DNA of 25,776 nucleotides from Hominisplanchenecus_A murintestinalis. GTDB lineage: Bacteria > Bacillota > Clostridia > Lachnospirales > Lachnospiraceae. Numbering within the stretch: position 1 is the stretch's first letter; every line of letters starts with the position of its first letter. Shown one piece after another: positions 15,336-22,402 of the stretch. Below the pieces are notes generated by a model. The model did no database searches and was not told the DNA's origin. It was given only the letters and a program-made list of their open reading frames with translations. The position numbers and the translations under genes are program-made. The DNA is taken from contig NZ_CALPCM010000038.1 in the NCBI RefSeq assembly GCF_943193015.1, positions 1-25,776 on the forward strand, in the 5' to 3' direction.

Positions 15336-15358
15336 CAGGGAGGCGAAATGCCTCCCTG
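15336..15358. terminator. hairpin between convergent DUF1002 and yesL-like genes
   Basis: CAGGGAGGC (15336-15344) pairs with GCCTCCCTG (15350-15358) around GAAAT. TAATTATT follows on the plus strand, a weak T-tract. It sits between two stop codons and may serve both genes. Confidence 0.6.
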
Positions 15359-15361
15359 TAA

Positions 15362-16033
15362 TTATTCTCCCAGCGTCCATTCGGAATCATTTTCTTGCGC
15401 TTCTTCCGGAATGTAATTTTTGTAAATCCTCATATAGATGTGTGAATTGATAAATGCTGTCAGGGCAAAGCCTGCCGCCAGCCAGACCACGGCTCCGTAT
15501 ACCAGGACAACGCCATAGTTCAGAGTCAGGAACATCGGCACATAGGTAATGAGCAGAAGCAGGATGGTATAGGGCAGATGCCTGATGGACATGAGCAGGG
15601 AATTCTTAAAAGTGTTTTTTACGGTATTGTCAAATTTGGCTAACAGCGGAAATATGTAAGCGGATATCATGCCGTAAATCAGGAGAATAAAGCACAGTCC
15701 CAGATAAACGGCTTGAAAGATTCCGCCGGAACCTGCCTGCTCCATGATTTGAAAATCCAGCCAGAGAACCGTTCCTCCAGCCAGGAGGATCAGCCAGATT
15801 CCTGTTGCCTGCCTGAAATTCTGGCGGAACGACTGGAAAAAGCTTCGGGAGATATAAGATTCCTCGTTCCGTACCATTTTCAGGGTTACATAATACATTG
15901 CGGTAACGGATGCACCAATGGTCACCACGGGAAGGCAGCAAATCAGGAAGATGATGTTTAGAAGAATCAAATCAGCGGCTTTTCCCATAAAAGTGAAAAA
16001 TTTGTTATCCATGTTAAAAATGCGATCCATCAT
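15362..16033 (-). CDS. YesL-family (DUF624) membrane protein
   Basis: The 223-residue protein has about five hydrophobic segments (for example ILLNIIFLICCLPVVTIGAS, LGLCFILLIYGMISAYIFPLL and YTILLLLITYVPMFLTL) and the N-terminal pattern FMGKAADLILLNIIFLICCLPVVTIG typical of YesL/DUF624. In Bacilli these genes often accompany carbohydrate transporters, but the function is not established. AGGAGG lies nine bases before the first of two adjacent ATG codons. It is 21 bp downstream of the secreted Fn3-like gene on the same strand, so the two are likely cotranscribed. Confidence 0.88.
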   Translation of the reverse strand: MMDRIFNMDNKFFTFMGKAADLILLNIIFLICCLPVVTIGASVTAMYYVTLKMVRNEESYISRSFFQSFRQNFRQATGIWLILLAGGTVLWLDFQIMEQAGSGGIFQAVYLGLCFILLIYGMISAYIFPLLAKFDNTVKNTFKNSLLMSIRHLPYTILLLLITYVPMFLTLNYGVVLVYGAVVWLAAGFALTAFINSHIYMRIYKNYIPEEAQENDSEWTLGE

Positions 16034-16054
16034 AATACCGTTCCTCCTGTGTTG

Positions 16055-17026
16055 TTAAAAGTAACCGGTCGCCGTATTTTTGGTGTTCCAGTAGTAAAGC
16101 CTGCCGGATTTGTCAATTCTTTTTCCGTTTTTCTTTTTAGTCTCTATATAGATATAATAAGTTTTCTTCGGATTGAAAGATTTTCCTTTAAATTTTGAAA
16201 ATGTAGCTTTCGTTGTATTTTTGCCGACGGATTTCAACTTTTTGTAGCCGGATTTCTGTTTTGTGGATACGTAGATGTCATATCCGGTAGCGCCGCCTAC
16301 CTTTTTCCACTTGACAGTCAGTTTTTTCTTAGATACTTTTGCGGAACTGATGCGCGCCTGGTTAAAGCATTGGATGGTGGAAACAGGAGTCTGCCAGGTA
16401 TTTCCGTTTATGGTTCGGGAGGCCTGTATTTTTACCGTGTAAACTTCATCTTTCATTTTTGAGAAAGATACGCTGCTGCTGGATGGAGAAAGTATCTTTG
16501 ACTGTACCTTTTTCCCTTTGCTGTTGTACAGAGAAATGTTGACGGTATCGGCAGTCTCTATCCGATCCCAGGCTACTTCAAGCATATTGATGAAATACCA
16601 CCAGCGTTCCTGCCGGAAATTTTTCACCCGCGCCGGCATCGTCTCGATGGTCAGGCTCCTGCCGCTGCCAATGGACCCGTCTGCGGCGTAAGGCTCTACT
16701 TTTACATAGTATTTCTTTCCGTCCTCCAGCCCGGTGATTTTGTAGAAAGTGTTCGGGGTTTTTGCGAAGAGTTTTGTGCTCCCGTAGTCTTCTCCCAGGT
16801 AAATGTTGTATCCGGCCGTTTCTGTTGTATTGGAAGAGCTGATATAGCTGAGTTTCCAGCTGATTACGGCATTGTCTGTTCCATACTGTGTCTGAGCAGG
16901 AGCCTCCATAGAAACATAATAGCGGCTGTCGGCTGCCTGTGCACCGGATGTTATAACCAGGGTTCCGGTAAGAAACATCAGCGCAGTGATTAGGATGCGT
17001 ATCGTTTTAAATTTTTGTATTTTCAT
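16055..17026 (-). CDS. secreted fibronectin type III-like protein
   Basis: A signal peptide (MKIQKFKTIRILITALMFLTG then LVITSGAQAA) precedes three beta-sandwich-like segments. The first is around residues 38-130 (AVISWKLSY, AGYNIYLG, GLEDGKKYYVKVEPY), the second around 135-225 (LEVAWDRI, VYTVKIQA) and the third around 228-315 (LTVKWKKVGGATGYDIYVS, YYIYIETKKK). These match Fn3 strand patterns, and the last is very lysine-rich. No catalytic domain, LPXTG anchor or choline-binding repeats are visible, so it may act as a surface or matrix-binding protein. AAAGGGGGA lies before the ATG. Confidence 0.85.
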   Translation of the reverse strand: MKIQKFKTIRILITALMFLTGTLVITSGAQAADSRYYVSMEAPAQTQYGTDNAVISWKLSYISSSNTTETAGYNIYLGEDYGSTKLFAKTPNTFYKITGLEDGKKYYVKVEPYAADGSIGSGRSLTIETMPARVKNFRQERWWYFINMLEVAWDRIETADTVNISLYNSKGKKVQSKILSPSSSSVSFSKMKDEVYTVKIQASRTINGNTWQTPVSTIQCFNQARISSAKVSKKKLTVKWKKVGGATGYDIYVSTKQKSGYKKLKSVGKNTTKATFSKFKGKSFNPKKTYYIYIETKKKNGKRIDKSGRLYYWNTKNTATGYF

Positions 17027-17060
17027 AAAAGCATCCCCCTTTCTTTTTTATAATATTTAT

Positions 17061-17069
17061 AGTATACCA
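17061..17069 (-). promoter_or_regulatory. candidate extended -10 promoter of the Fn3/yesL-like unit
   Basis: Minus strand TGGTATACT, the same nonamer as before uvrB, lies 35 bases upstream of the ATG. The -35 region is not recognisable. Confidence 0.4.
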
Positions 17070-17148
17070 CTTGAAGAGGGATTGCGCCACTTCTTATTGC
17101 AAGGATTTATTCGATTTTTGAAATTGTGCAGAATTTAGGGGAAGTCTA

Positions 17149-17157
17149 TGGTATAAT
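17149..17157 (+). promoter_or_regulatory. candidate extended -10 promoter of the deacetylase/rarA unit
   Basis: TGGTATAAT, with a perfect -10 hexamer and TGn extension, lies about 93 bases before the deacetylase start. The -35 match is poor. Confidence 0.45.
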
Positions 17158-17249
17158 GAATGAAAAGGATTATAAACGGCTGTTTCATGGAATAGAGAAT
17201 TGCCCCTCAGCGTATATATTTAGTAATTTTAATAACGGGCGGTTTGTGT

Positions 17250-17903
17250 GTGAAACGAAGAAATATTCTGATAATGATTGCAGCGGTGGCTATTCTTGGA
17301 CTGGGGCTGTTATGGGGCAGGATTTCCCAGGCGGTTACAGAGGATGTGAAGCCGAGGATTGCGCTGACCTTTGACGACGGGCCGCATCCGGTCTACACGC
17401 CGAAGCTTTTGGATGGGCTAAAGGAGCGGAATGTGAAAGCGACCTTTTTTGTGGTGGGGAAGAATATTGAGGGACGCGAAGATATTATTAAACGCATGGA
17501 CGAGGAGGGACATCTCATCGGTAACCATACGTATGATCATGTAAAGATTACCGGGCTTCCGGAGGAAGAGGCGTGCGCACAGATTACAAAAACGAGTGAG
17601 CTGGTGAAGGAGATTACCGGAAAAAATACGGAGTTTGTGCGTCCGCCTTTTGGCGCGTGGGATAAGAAGCTGGAGTGTGGATTTGAGATGTTTCCGGTAC
17701 TGTGGAGCATCGACCCGCTGGACTGGACAACGAAAAATGTGGATGCGGTGGTTCAGAAAGTACTTAGCAGGGCAGAGGAGAACAGTATCATTCTTCTGCA
17801 TGATTATTACGATTCGTCTGTGGAGGCAGCGCTGAAAATTGTAGACGCCTTGTTGGAGCGGGGGTTTGAGTTTGTAACAGTGGATGAACTGGTTTTGGAG
17901 TAA
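17250..17903 (+). CDS. membrane-anchored NodB-type polysaccharide deacetylase
   Basis: The 217-residue protein has an N-terminal membrane anchor (basic KRRN then ILIMIAAVAILGLGLLW) and a NodB domain. Metal and catalytic motifs are complete: TFDDGPHP (40-47), HTYDH (93-97), RPPFGAW (131-137), DPLDW (155-159) and LLHD (182-185). It should remove N-acetyl groups from peptidoglycan or another cell-surface glycan. GTG 17250 was chosen because GGGCGG lies seven bases before it; a TTG two codons earlier is too close to that site. rarA starts 12 bp after its stop, so the two are probably cotranscribed although functionally unrelated. Confidence 0.9.
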   Translation: MKRRNILIMIAAVAILGLGLLWGRISQAVTEDVKPRIALTFDDGPHPVYTPKLLDGLKERNVKATFFVVGKNIEGREDIIKRMDEEGHLIGNHTYDHVKITGLPEEEACAQITKTSELVKEITGKNTEFVRPPFGAWDKKLECGFEMFPVLWSIDPLDWTTKNVDAVVQKVLSRAEENSIILLHDYYDSSVEAALKIVDALLERGFEFVTVDELVLE

Positions 17904-17915
17904 ACGGAGGGGAAG

Positions 17916-19229
17916 ATGGATTTATTTGATTATATGAGGAAAAATACGATGGAGACGGAGGCGCCGCTGGCATCCCGGCTGCGCCCAAAGACTCTTGATG
18001 AGGTGGTAGGACAGCAGCATATTATCGGAAAGGACAAGCTGCTTTACCGTGCGATTAAGGCGGATAAGATAAGCTCTATCATTTTCTATGGTCCTCCGGG
18101 AACAGGGAAAACGACGCTTGCGAAGGTCATAGCCAATACTACCAGCGCGGAGTTTACGCAGATTAATGCTACGGTGGCGGGAAAAAAAGATATGGAAGAA
18201 GTGGTAAAGTCCGCGAAAGACAGTATGGGGATGTACGGGAAGCGGACGATTCTGTTTGTAGATGAGATTCACCGCTTCAATAAGGGGCAGCAGGACTATC
18301 TGCTTCCGTTTGTGGAGGATGGGACGCTGATTCTGGTGGGCGCAACTACCGAAAATCCGTATTTTGAGGTGAACGGCGCTTTGATTTCGCGCTCGATCGT
18401 ATTTGAGCTGAAGCCTTTGGCGAAGGATGATATCAAGATACTGATTGAGCGGGCAGTGTACGACAAAGAGCGGGGAATGGGTGAATATAACGCTGTGATT
18501 GATGCGGACGCAGAGGAATTTCTGGCAGATATCGCGGACGGAGACGCACGGGCGGCGTTGAATGCGGTTGAGCTGGGCGTTCTGACGACGGAGCGCGGAA
18601 GCGACGGGAAAATCCATATCACGCTTGATGTGGCGGCGGAATGTATTCAGAAACGTGCCGTGCGGTATGACAAGACAGGGGATAACCATTATGATACGAT
18701 TTCCGCATTTATCAAAAGTATGCGGGGCTCTGACCCGGATGCGGCGGTGTATTACCTGGCGCGGATGCTTTATGCAGGGGAGAGTGTGACCTTTGTTGCG
18801 CGGAGAATCATGATTTGTGCTTCGGAGGATGTGGGGAACGCAGATCCGCAGGCGCTGCAGGTGGCCGTGGCGGCAGCCCAGGCGGTCGAGCGTGTGGGTA
18901 TGCCGGAGTCTCAGCTTATTCTGTCACAGGCAGCGATTTATGTAGCGTGCGCCCCGAAGAGCAATTCCTGTACCAATGCGATTTTCCATGCGACGGAGTC
19001 TGTGAAGCGCCAGAAAGCCACCGTTCCGTCTCATCTGCAGGATTCTCATTACCGGGGAGCGGAAAAGCTGGGACATGGGCTGGGGTATGAATACGCCCAC
19101 GATTTTCCGAAACATTTTTCAAAGCAGAGATATCTTCCCGAAGAGCTGGGGGATACAAGATTTTATGAGCCGAGTGAAAACGGATATGAAAAAGAGATTG
19201 CGGCGCATCTGAAATGGATCAGGGAGTGA
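17916..19229 (+). CDS. rarA: replication-associated recombination protein A (RarA/MgsA)
   Basis: The 437-residue AAA+ ATPase matches the RarA family (bacterial counterpart of WRNIP1 and Mgs1), which acts at stalled replication forks. Walker A GPPGTGKTT and Walker B LFVDEIHRFNK are present, as are the LRPKTLDEVVGQQHI start typical of the family and the C-terminal MRGSDPDAAVYYLARML segment. ACGGAGGGG precedes the ATG. It lies 12 bp after the deacetylase gene. Its last codons and stop are part of a perfect hairpin (19219-19248). Confidence 0.97.
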   Translation: MDLFDYMRKNTMETEAPLASRLRPKTLDEVVGQQHIIGKDKLLYRAIKADKISSIIFYGPPGTGKTTLAKVIANTTSAEFTQINATVAGKKDMEEVVKSAKDSMGMYGKRTILFVDEIHRFNKGQQDYLLPFVEDGTLILVGATTENPYFEVNGALISRSIVFELKPLAKDDIKILIERAVYDKERGMGEYNAVIDADAEEFLADIADGDARAALNAVELGVLTTERGSDGKIHITLDVAAECIQKRAVRYDKTGDNHYDTISAFIKSMRGSDPDAAVYYLARMLYAGESVTFVARRIMICASEDVGNADPQALQVAVAAAQAVERVGMPESQLILSQAAIYVACAPKSNSCTNAIFHATESVKRQKATVPSHLQDSHYRGAEKLGHGLGYEYAHDFPKHFSKQRYLPEELGDTRFYEPSENGYEKEIAAHLKWIRE

Positions 19230-19248
19230 ACGGCGGTTCACTCCCTGA
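19219..19248. terminator. perfect hairpin spanning the rarA stop codon
   Basis: TCAGGGAGTGAAC (19219-19231) and GTTCACTCCCTGA (19236-19248) form a perfect 13-bp stem with a GGCG loop. The rarA TGA (19227-19229) is within the left arm. No T-run follows on the plus strand. The convergent aldolase-like gene ends at 19273. Confidence 0.6.
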
Positions 19249-19272
19249 AATGTAAGAATGGTGTCGGCAGGA

Positions 19273-20247
19273 TTAATCTCTATCCAGCAGCTCTTTGTAA
19301 AATTCTGTGTAATCCGTGCGGCCGTTCTTCATAAACTGAATCGCGGAGCGCGGGTGCTGGTTCAGGATTCCGGTAAGCATGTACGGGAAATCATATCCCC
19401 AGATAACGCCTTCCTCTTTCAGTTTCGTCATGTGCTTTTCGATGAACTGGATAACCGGGTAAATGTTGTATTTCGGATTTTTCAGGAATCCGAGCAGAAG
19501 CTCCATCATACAGTTGCCGCAGCCTCTTCCCATGCCGTTGTAGGTAGCGTCCAGGAAGTTTACGCCGTCGCCTACGACTTCGATGGTGTTGGCGAAAGCG
19601 AGCTGCTGGTTGTTGTGCGCGTGGATTCCCACTTCTTTTCCGTACTGTCCGCAGATTTCCAGGAACGTGTGGGCGGTGCGGGCAATCTGCTCCGGGTAGA
19701 AAGAACCGTAGCTGTCTACGATATAAATCGTATCGACGCTGCTCTGTCCCAGAAGGTGCAGCGCCACTTCCAAATCCTGCTCACGCGCATTGGAGAGCGC
19801 CATGATGTTGCAGGTGGTTTCGTATCCCTTTGCGTGGGCGTCTTCAATCATATCAATAGCGGCAGGGATCGTATTAATATAGGTAGCAACGCGGATTAAG
19901 TCAATCGGGCTGTCGGCGCGGTCAATGATATCTTTTTTGTAGTCACAGCGTCCTACGTCTGCCATAACTGCGATTTTTAAATCCGTGTTATTATCCCCCA
20001 CGATGGCGCGGATGTCCTCGTCTTTACAGAATTTCCATTTGCCAAACTGCGATTCGTCGAACATTTCGCGGGATGCTTTATATCCAAACTCCATATAGTC
20101 AACGCCGGCCCTCAGATTGGCCAGATACAAATCCTGAACAAATTTATCTGAAAAATAGAAATCATTTACAAGTCCCCCGTCACGAAGCGTCGCGTCCACG
20201 ACTTTAATCTGCGGACGGAAATTCATCAAGTTCGATATTTCCTTCAT
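19273..20247 (-). CDS. DRE-TIM aldolase-like protein (HMG-CoA lyase / 4-hydroxy-2-oxovalerate aldolase relative)
   Basis: The 324-residue protein has the DRE-TIM metallolyase pattern: VVDATLRDGG (16-25) supplies the metal Asp and catalytic Arg, and IHAHNNQ (208-214) the metal His-x-His. NGMGRGCGN (237-245) matches the conserved glycine-rich loop. It is an aldolase catalytic domain only, lacking the DmpG communication domain or an isopropylmalate-synthase regulatory domain, so the substrate is unknown. Stand-alone proteins of this type occur in sugar or secondary-metabolite clusters, but no such cluster is visible here. Start MKEISNLM is preferred since AAGGAGA lies ten bases upstream; the ATG nine bases earlier is too close. 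It has a perfect consensus promoter and a palindromic candidate operator. Confidence 0.88.
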   Translation of the reverse strand: MKEISNLMNFRPQIKVVDATLRDGGLVNDFYFSDKFVQDLYLANLRAGVDYMEFGYKASREMFDESQFGKWKFCKDEDIRAIVGDNNTDLKIAVMADVGRCDYKKDIIDRADSPIDLIRVATYINTIPAAIDMIEDAHAKGYETTCNIMALSNAREQDLEVALHLLGQSSVDTIYIVDSYGSFYPEQIARTAHTFLEICGQYGKEVGIHAHNNQQLAFANTIEVVGDGVNFLDATYNGMGRGCGNCMMELLLGFLKNPKYNIYPVIQFIEKHMTKLKEEGVIWGYDFPYMLTGILNQHPRSAIQFMKNGRTDYTEFYKELLDRD

Positions 20248-20284
20248 AGTGTACATGTCTCCTTTTCTTAAATACTTTCGCTCG

Positions 20285-20303
20285 TTAAACTTTTAAAGTT
20301 TAA
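20285..20303. promoter_or_regulatory. 19-bp perfect palindrome, candidate operator of the aldolase-like gene
   Basis: TTAAACTTT, one central T, then AAAGTTTAA: both arms match exactly. It lies at about +10 to +28 from the predicted start of transcription, between promoter and ribosome site, where a bound repressor would block transcription. No regulator gene is adjacent. Confidence 0.5.
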
Positions 20304-20319
20304 ATCGCGGATGTGTCTG

Positions 20320-20348
20320 ATTATACCGCATAAAAGGAGGTTTGTCAA
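20320..20348 (-). promoter_or_regulatory. consensus sigma-A promoter of the aldolase-like gene
   Basis: Minus strand: TTGACA (20348-20343), exactly 17 bases, TATAAT (20325-20320). Both hexamers and the spacing are perfect consensus. Confidence 0.88.
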
Positions 20349-20376
20349 TTGGCGTTTCATGTCGTTTCAGGTATGG

Positions 20377-20400
20377 AAAAAGCATCCCTAAGGATGCTTA
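20377..20400 (-). terminator. intrinsic terminator after the 48-residue gene
   Basis: AAGCATCC (20380-20387) pairs with GGATGCTT (20392-20399) around a 4-nt loop. On the minus strand the stem is followed by TTTTTCC. The stop codon of the small gene lies at its foot. Confidence 0.75.
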
Positions 20401-20544
20401 AACCTGCCTGTTTTTTGCTTCTACCGCTTCGGAACGGGCATTGTGCGCCTGGTTCTGGTTTTCCGGTTTTTTCTTTTGGGTTATGCTATTGAATTTATCA
20501 TCGCTCTTTTTGCGATTCGCTTCTTCCTGTTTTGCTTTGTTCAT
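20398..20544 (-). CDS. 48-residue charged, lysine-rich hypothetical protein
   Basis: ATG at 20544 is preceded by GAGGTGA at good spacing and the frame ends at the base of an intrinsic terminator. The product (MNKAKQEEANRKKSDDKFN at the start, HNARSEAVEAKNRQV at the end) is highly hydrophilic, rich in Lys, Glu, Asn and Gln, with no hydrophobic core, no cysteine and no aromatic residue except one Phe. It is probably disordered or helical. The dedicated ribosome site, terminator and candidate promoter (20586-20613) argue for a real small gene. I do not recognise the family; small spore-associated proteins have similar composition, but no signature supports that. Confidence 0.7.
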   Translation of the reverse strand: MNKAKQEEANRKKSDDKFNSITQKKKPENQNQAHNARSEAVEAKNRQV

Positions 20545-20585
20545 ATAATCACCTCGAGTTTATCGTGCCCGAAATAAAGAAAGCT

Positions 20586-20613
20586 ATTCTAAATCTCCCC
20601 TAAAATAATACAA
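20586..20613 (-). promoter_or_regulatory. candidate promoter of the 48-residue gene
   Basis: Minus strand TTGTAT, 16 bases, TAGAAT, about 40 bases before the ATG. The match to consensus is moderate. Confidence 0.35.
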
Positions 20614-20711
20614 CAAAGAGCAACGCATTCCTATGAGACGTTAAAAAATCATCAGGTTCCATAATATACAAATGGATAAATAATAGGAGTCCCACGAACG
20701 GAGAGGGGTAT

Positions 20712-21332
20712 TTATTTTAAGATTGGGCTGATGTATTTATATAGAAGCAGCGTTATCACCGAAACAATCACCGCTTTGAGCAGATTGAACGGCGCGACTG
20801 CCAGGACGGCGAAAGTTGTCAGGCTGGTAATAGCCGGATTTACTGCCGTTCCCATTCCGATAAGCGCGTCTATCGGCATACCGAAGGCTTTTCCGTATGC
20901 GGGAAGCAGGACGAAGGCGTTCAGGAAGCATCCTGCTACTACCATAAAGACCGCGCCAACTGTCATGCCGATAACTGCGCGCTTCTTATTTTTCTTCTTA
21001 CTGTAGATAAGTCCTGCCGGGACGATGAAGGCGCATCCAATCAGGAAATTTGCGAAATCGCCTACACCTGCCGTCGTGCTGCCCTTAAAAACCATGTGCA
21101 GGACGACTTTTACCAGTTCAATGACGGCTCCGGCGGCCGGTCCCATGGCAAACGCGCCTATCAGTACCGGGACTTCGCTTAAATCAATCTTGTAGAATGA
21201 GGGGGCAAACCAGAGGGGAATTTCGAACATCATAAGGATGACGGATACCGCCCCCAGCATTCCAATTTCTACCATTTTCTTAATGCTGCTTTTTCCTGCG
21301 GCATTTCCTGCCGCGTTTGTGTTTGCGTTCAT
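20712..21332 (-). CDS. ribU: ECF transporter S component, riboflavin-specific (RibU type)
   Basis: The 206-residue protein has about six hydrophobic segments, among them MVEIGMLGAVSVILMMFEIPLWF, EVPVLIGAFAMGPAAGAVIELVKVVLH and AVFMVVAGCFLNAFVLLP, and follows the RibU pattern. RibU binds riboflavin and works with the energy-coupling module EcfAA'T encoded elsewhere. Substrate assignment is backed by an FMN riboswitch directly upstream. The start MNANTNAAGN was chosen because AAGGAGAG lies five bases upstream; the extended frame runs into the riboswitch terminator. The N-terminus is low-complexity (Asn, Ala, Gly). Confidence 0.93.
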   Translation of the reverse strand: MNANTNAAGNAAGKSSIKKMVEIGMLGAVSVILMMFEIPLWFAPSFYKIDLSEVPVLIGAFAMGPAAGAVIELVKVVLHMVFKGSTTAGVGDFANFLIGCAFIVPAGLIYSKKKNKKRAVIGMTVGAVFMVVAGCFLNAFVLLPAYGKAFGMPIDALIGMGTAVNPAITSLTTFAVLAVAPFNLLKAVIVSVITLLLYKYISPILK

Positions 21333-21412
21333 GTTTTCTCTCCTTTTCATTCCCGCCAGCAATGAGCCAAGCGCCGTGCTTGCGGGGACTTTGACTTTAA
21401 AGGAAATTCCAC

Positions 21413-21444
21413 GAAAAATCCCGTATGCGCAAGGGCACACGGGA
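21413..21444 (-). terminator. riboswitch expression-platform terminator
   Basis: On the minus strand TCCCGT pairs with ACGGGA, with an inner TGC/GCA segment, and is followed by TTTTTCG. It lies between the FMN aptamer and ribU, as expected for a transcription-attenuating riboswitch. Confidence 0.8.
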
Positions 21445-21465
21445 CAATAGTGTTCAAAGAATATC

Positions 21466-21582
21466 GCATTCTTCTCTCATCCAGACTTTACTGTCGGTTA
21501 TGGAATCGCACCATATCAGCCGCCGGAGCGGGTCGCGGACTGTACCGCCGGTCGGGGATTTCACCCTGCCCCGAAGAATTTC
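21466..21582 (-). ncRNA. FMN riboswitch (RFN element)
   Basis: The minus strand shows the RFN core blocks in order: TTCGGGGCAGGGTGAAATCC, CCCGACCGGCGGTACAGTCC, GCGACCC, a GGCTGAT...GGTGCGATTCC segment, and the closing CCGACAGTAAAGTCTGGATG then GAGAAGAATG. ATTCTT and AAGAAT at the ends form P1. FMN binding favours the downstream terminator and lowers riboflavin uptake when FMN is plentiful. Confidence 0.97.
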
Positions 21583-21600
21583 CTTATTAATATAAGCTGT

Positions 21601-21629
21601 ATTATACTCTATTGTTTCTGAACATGCAA
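21601..21629 (-). promoter_or_regulatory. promoter of the FMN riboswitch-ribU unit
   Basis: Minus strand TTGCAT (21629-21624), 17 bases, TATAAT (21606-21601). The start of transcription would fall just before the aptamer. Confidence 0.65.
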
Positions 21630-21639
21630 GTGGGTTGGG

Positions 21640-21835
21640 AAATATCACGAAATTGAACCGGAAGCAGTCCGCCGCCTGTTGGAAAAGTTTAATGCGGAAC
21701 TCTCTAATTTGATTTGCTGTCGCACAATATGCAGGGCAATACCAAAGTCCATTCATAGCGTATAACCTAATCGGTATAATGGTGCGTGTGCTTTCAGAGT
21801 GTATTGATGAATACCGTATGGCTGCTGCATGACGG
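21640..21835 (+). pseudogene. unidentified coding remnant
   Basis: Plus-strand fragments look coding but are in two frames: an EIEPEAVRRLLEKFNAEL stretch (about 21659-21712), then, after a shift, AQYAGQYQSPFIAYNLIGIM and RVLSECIDEYRMAAA ending at a TGA near 21831-21833. No start or ribosome site is seen. It may be the 3' end of a decayed gene; I do not recognise it. The stretch from here to about 21930 holds no intact gene. Confidence 0.3.
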
Positions 21836-21955
21836 GTGACAGCAATATGGAACATTGATTTAAGGAATGGTGAATCACAATGTCTGTCTGGAATCCAAAA
21901 TACCACTTTATTTTGAATCTGTGTAATACTGTTTTGTATATCTAATGGCAAGCAA

Positions 21956-22260
21956 TTGCAGGCAGTAGTCAACGGCTTCGGTATGCAGATTCTCGCCGGT
22001 TTCTCTGCCGCAATGCGAATTGAAACGCTCTGTATTGTGCCGATGTCCGCTATTGGCAGTGCACTCTCGTCTTATATTGCACAGAATATCGGAGCAAATA
22101 GAAAAGATCGTGTTTCACAGGGGTATCGGGCGGCAAACATAATGATTATTCTCATTGCACAATGGTTTGGTACGCCGTGCCGCTTGGCTGGTTTGCAAAC
22201 TTCTGTATCTCGTTTGCCCACTACAAGACAGGTAAATGGAAAATGAAAAATATTGTATAA
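21956..22260 (+). pseudogene. remnant of a MATE-family efflux transporter
   Basis: The segment QAVVNGFGMQILAGFSAAMR followed by IETLCIVPMSAIGSALSSYIAQNIGANRKDR is characteristic of the middle part of MATE transporters. After NIMIILIA the frame changes, and from 22168 another frame encodes WYAVPLGWFANFCISFAHY and KTGKWKMKNIV ending at TAA 22258-22260, a typical MATE C-terminus. The N-terminal half and roughly 100 residues between the two pieces are missing. This is a decayed gene with at least a 5' truncation and an internal deletion. Confidence 0.75.
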
Positions 22261-22286
22261 GGATTTTACTTTATTGGGGAGAAGAA

Positions 22287-22352
22287 ATGATTAAAGCGAT
22301 TTTTCCGGATATTGACGATAAAAAACAAGAACGAATATTCGAAAATGCTTGA
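22287..22352 (+). CDS. possible 21-residue peptide or truncated gene start
   Basis: ATG 22287 has GGGGAGAAG directly upstream and encodes MIKAIFPDIDDKKQERIFENA before TGA. The first ten residues look like the start of a HAD-type phosphatase (MIKAIFFDIDxT), but the key residues change at once. It may be the stump of a deleted gene or a fortuitous frame; the next gene's -35 overlaps its end. Confidence 0.25.
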   Translation: MIKAIFPDIDDKKQERIFENA

Positions 22353-22377
22353 AAGTATACACGGGAAATGCTATACT
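22349..22377 (+). promoter_or_regulatory. promoter of the GNAT gene
   Basis: TTGAAA (22349-22354), 17 bases, TATACT (22372-22377), 25 bases before the ATG. Confidence 0.7.
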
Positions 22378-22402
22378 TTGGATGTATAGGGAGGATAACA
22401 TC

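Noticed and set aside
17126..17374. 82-codon plus-strand frame upstream of and overlapping the deacetylase start
   Set aside because: It overlaps the deacetylase anchor in another frame, starts within the 5' untranslated region close to the -10 box and shows no family pattern.
21454..21972. 172-codon minus-strand frame through the FMN riboswitch and the gene remnants
   Set aside because: It crosses the conserved FMN aptamer and promoter, and its product has no coherent pattern.
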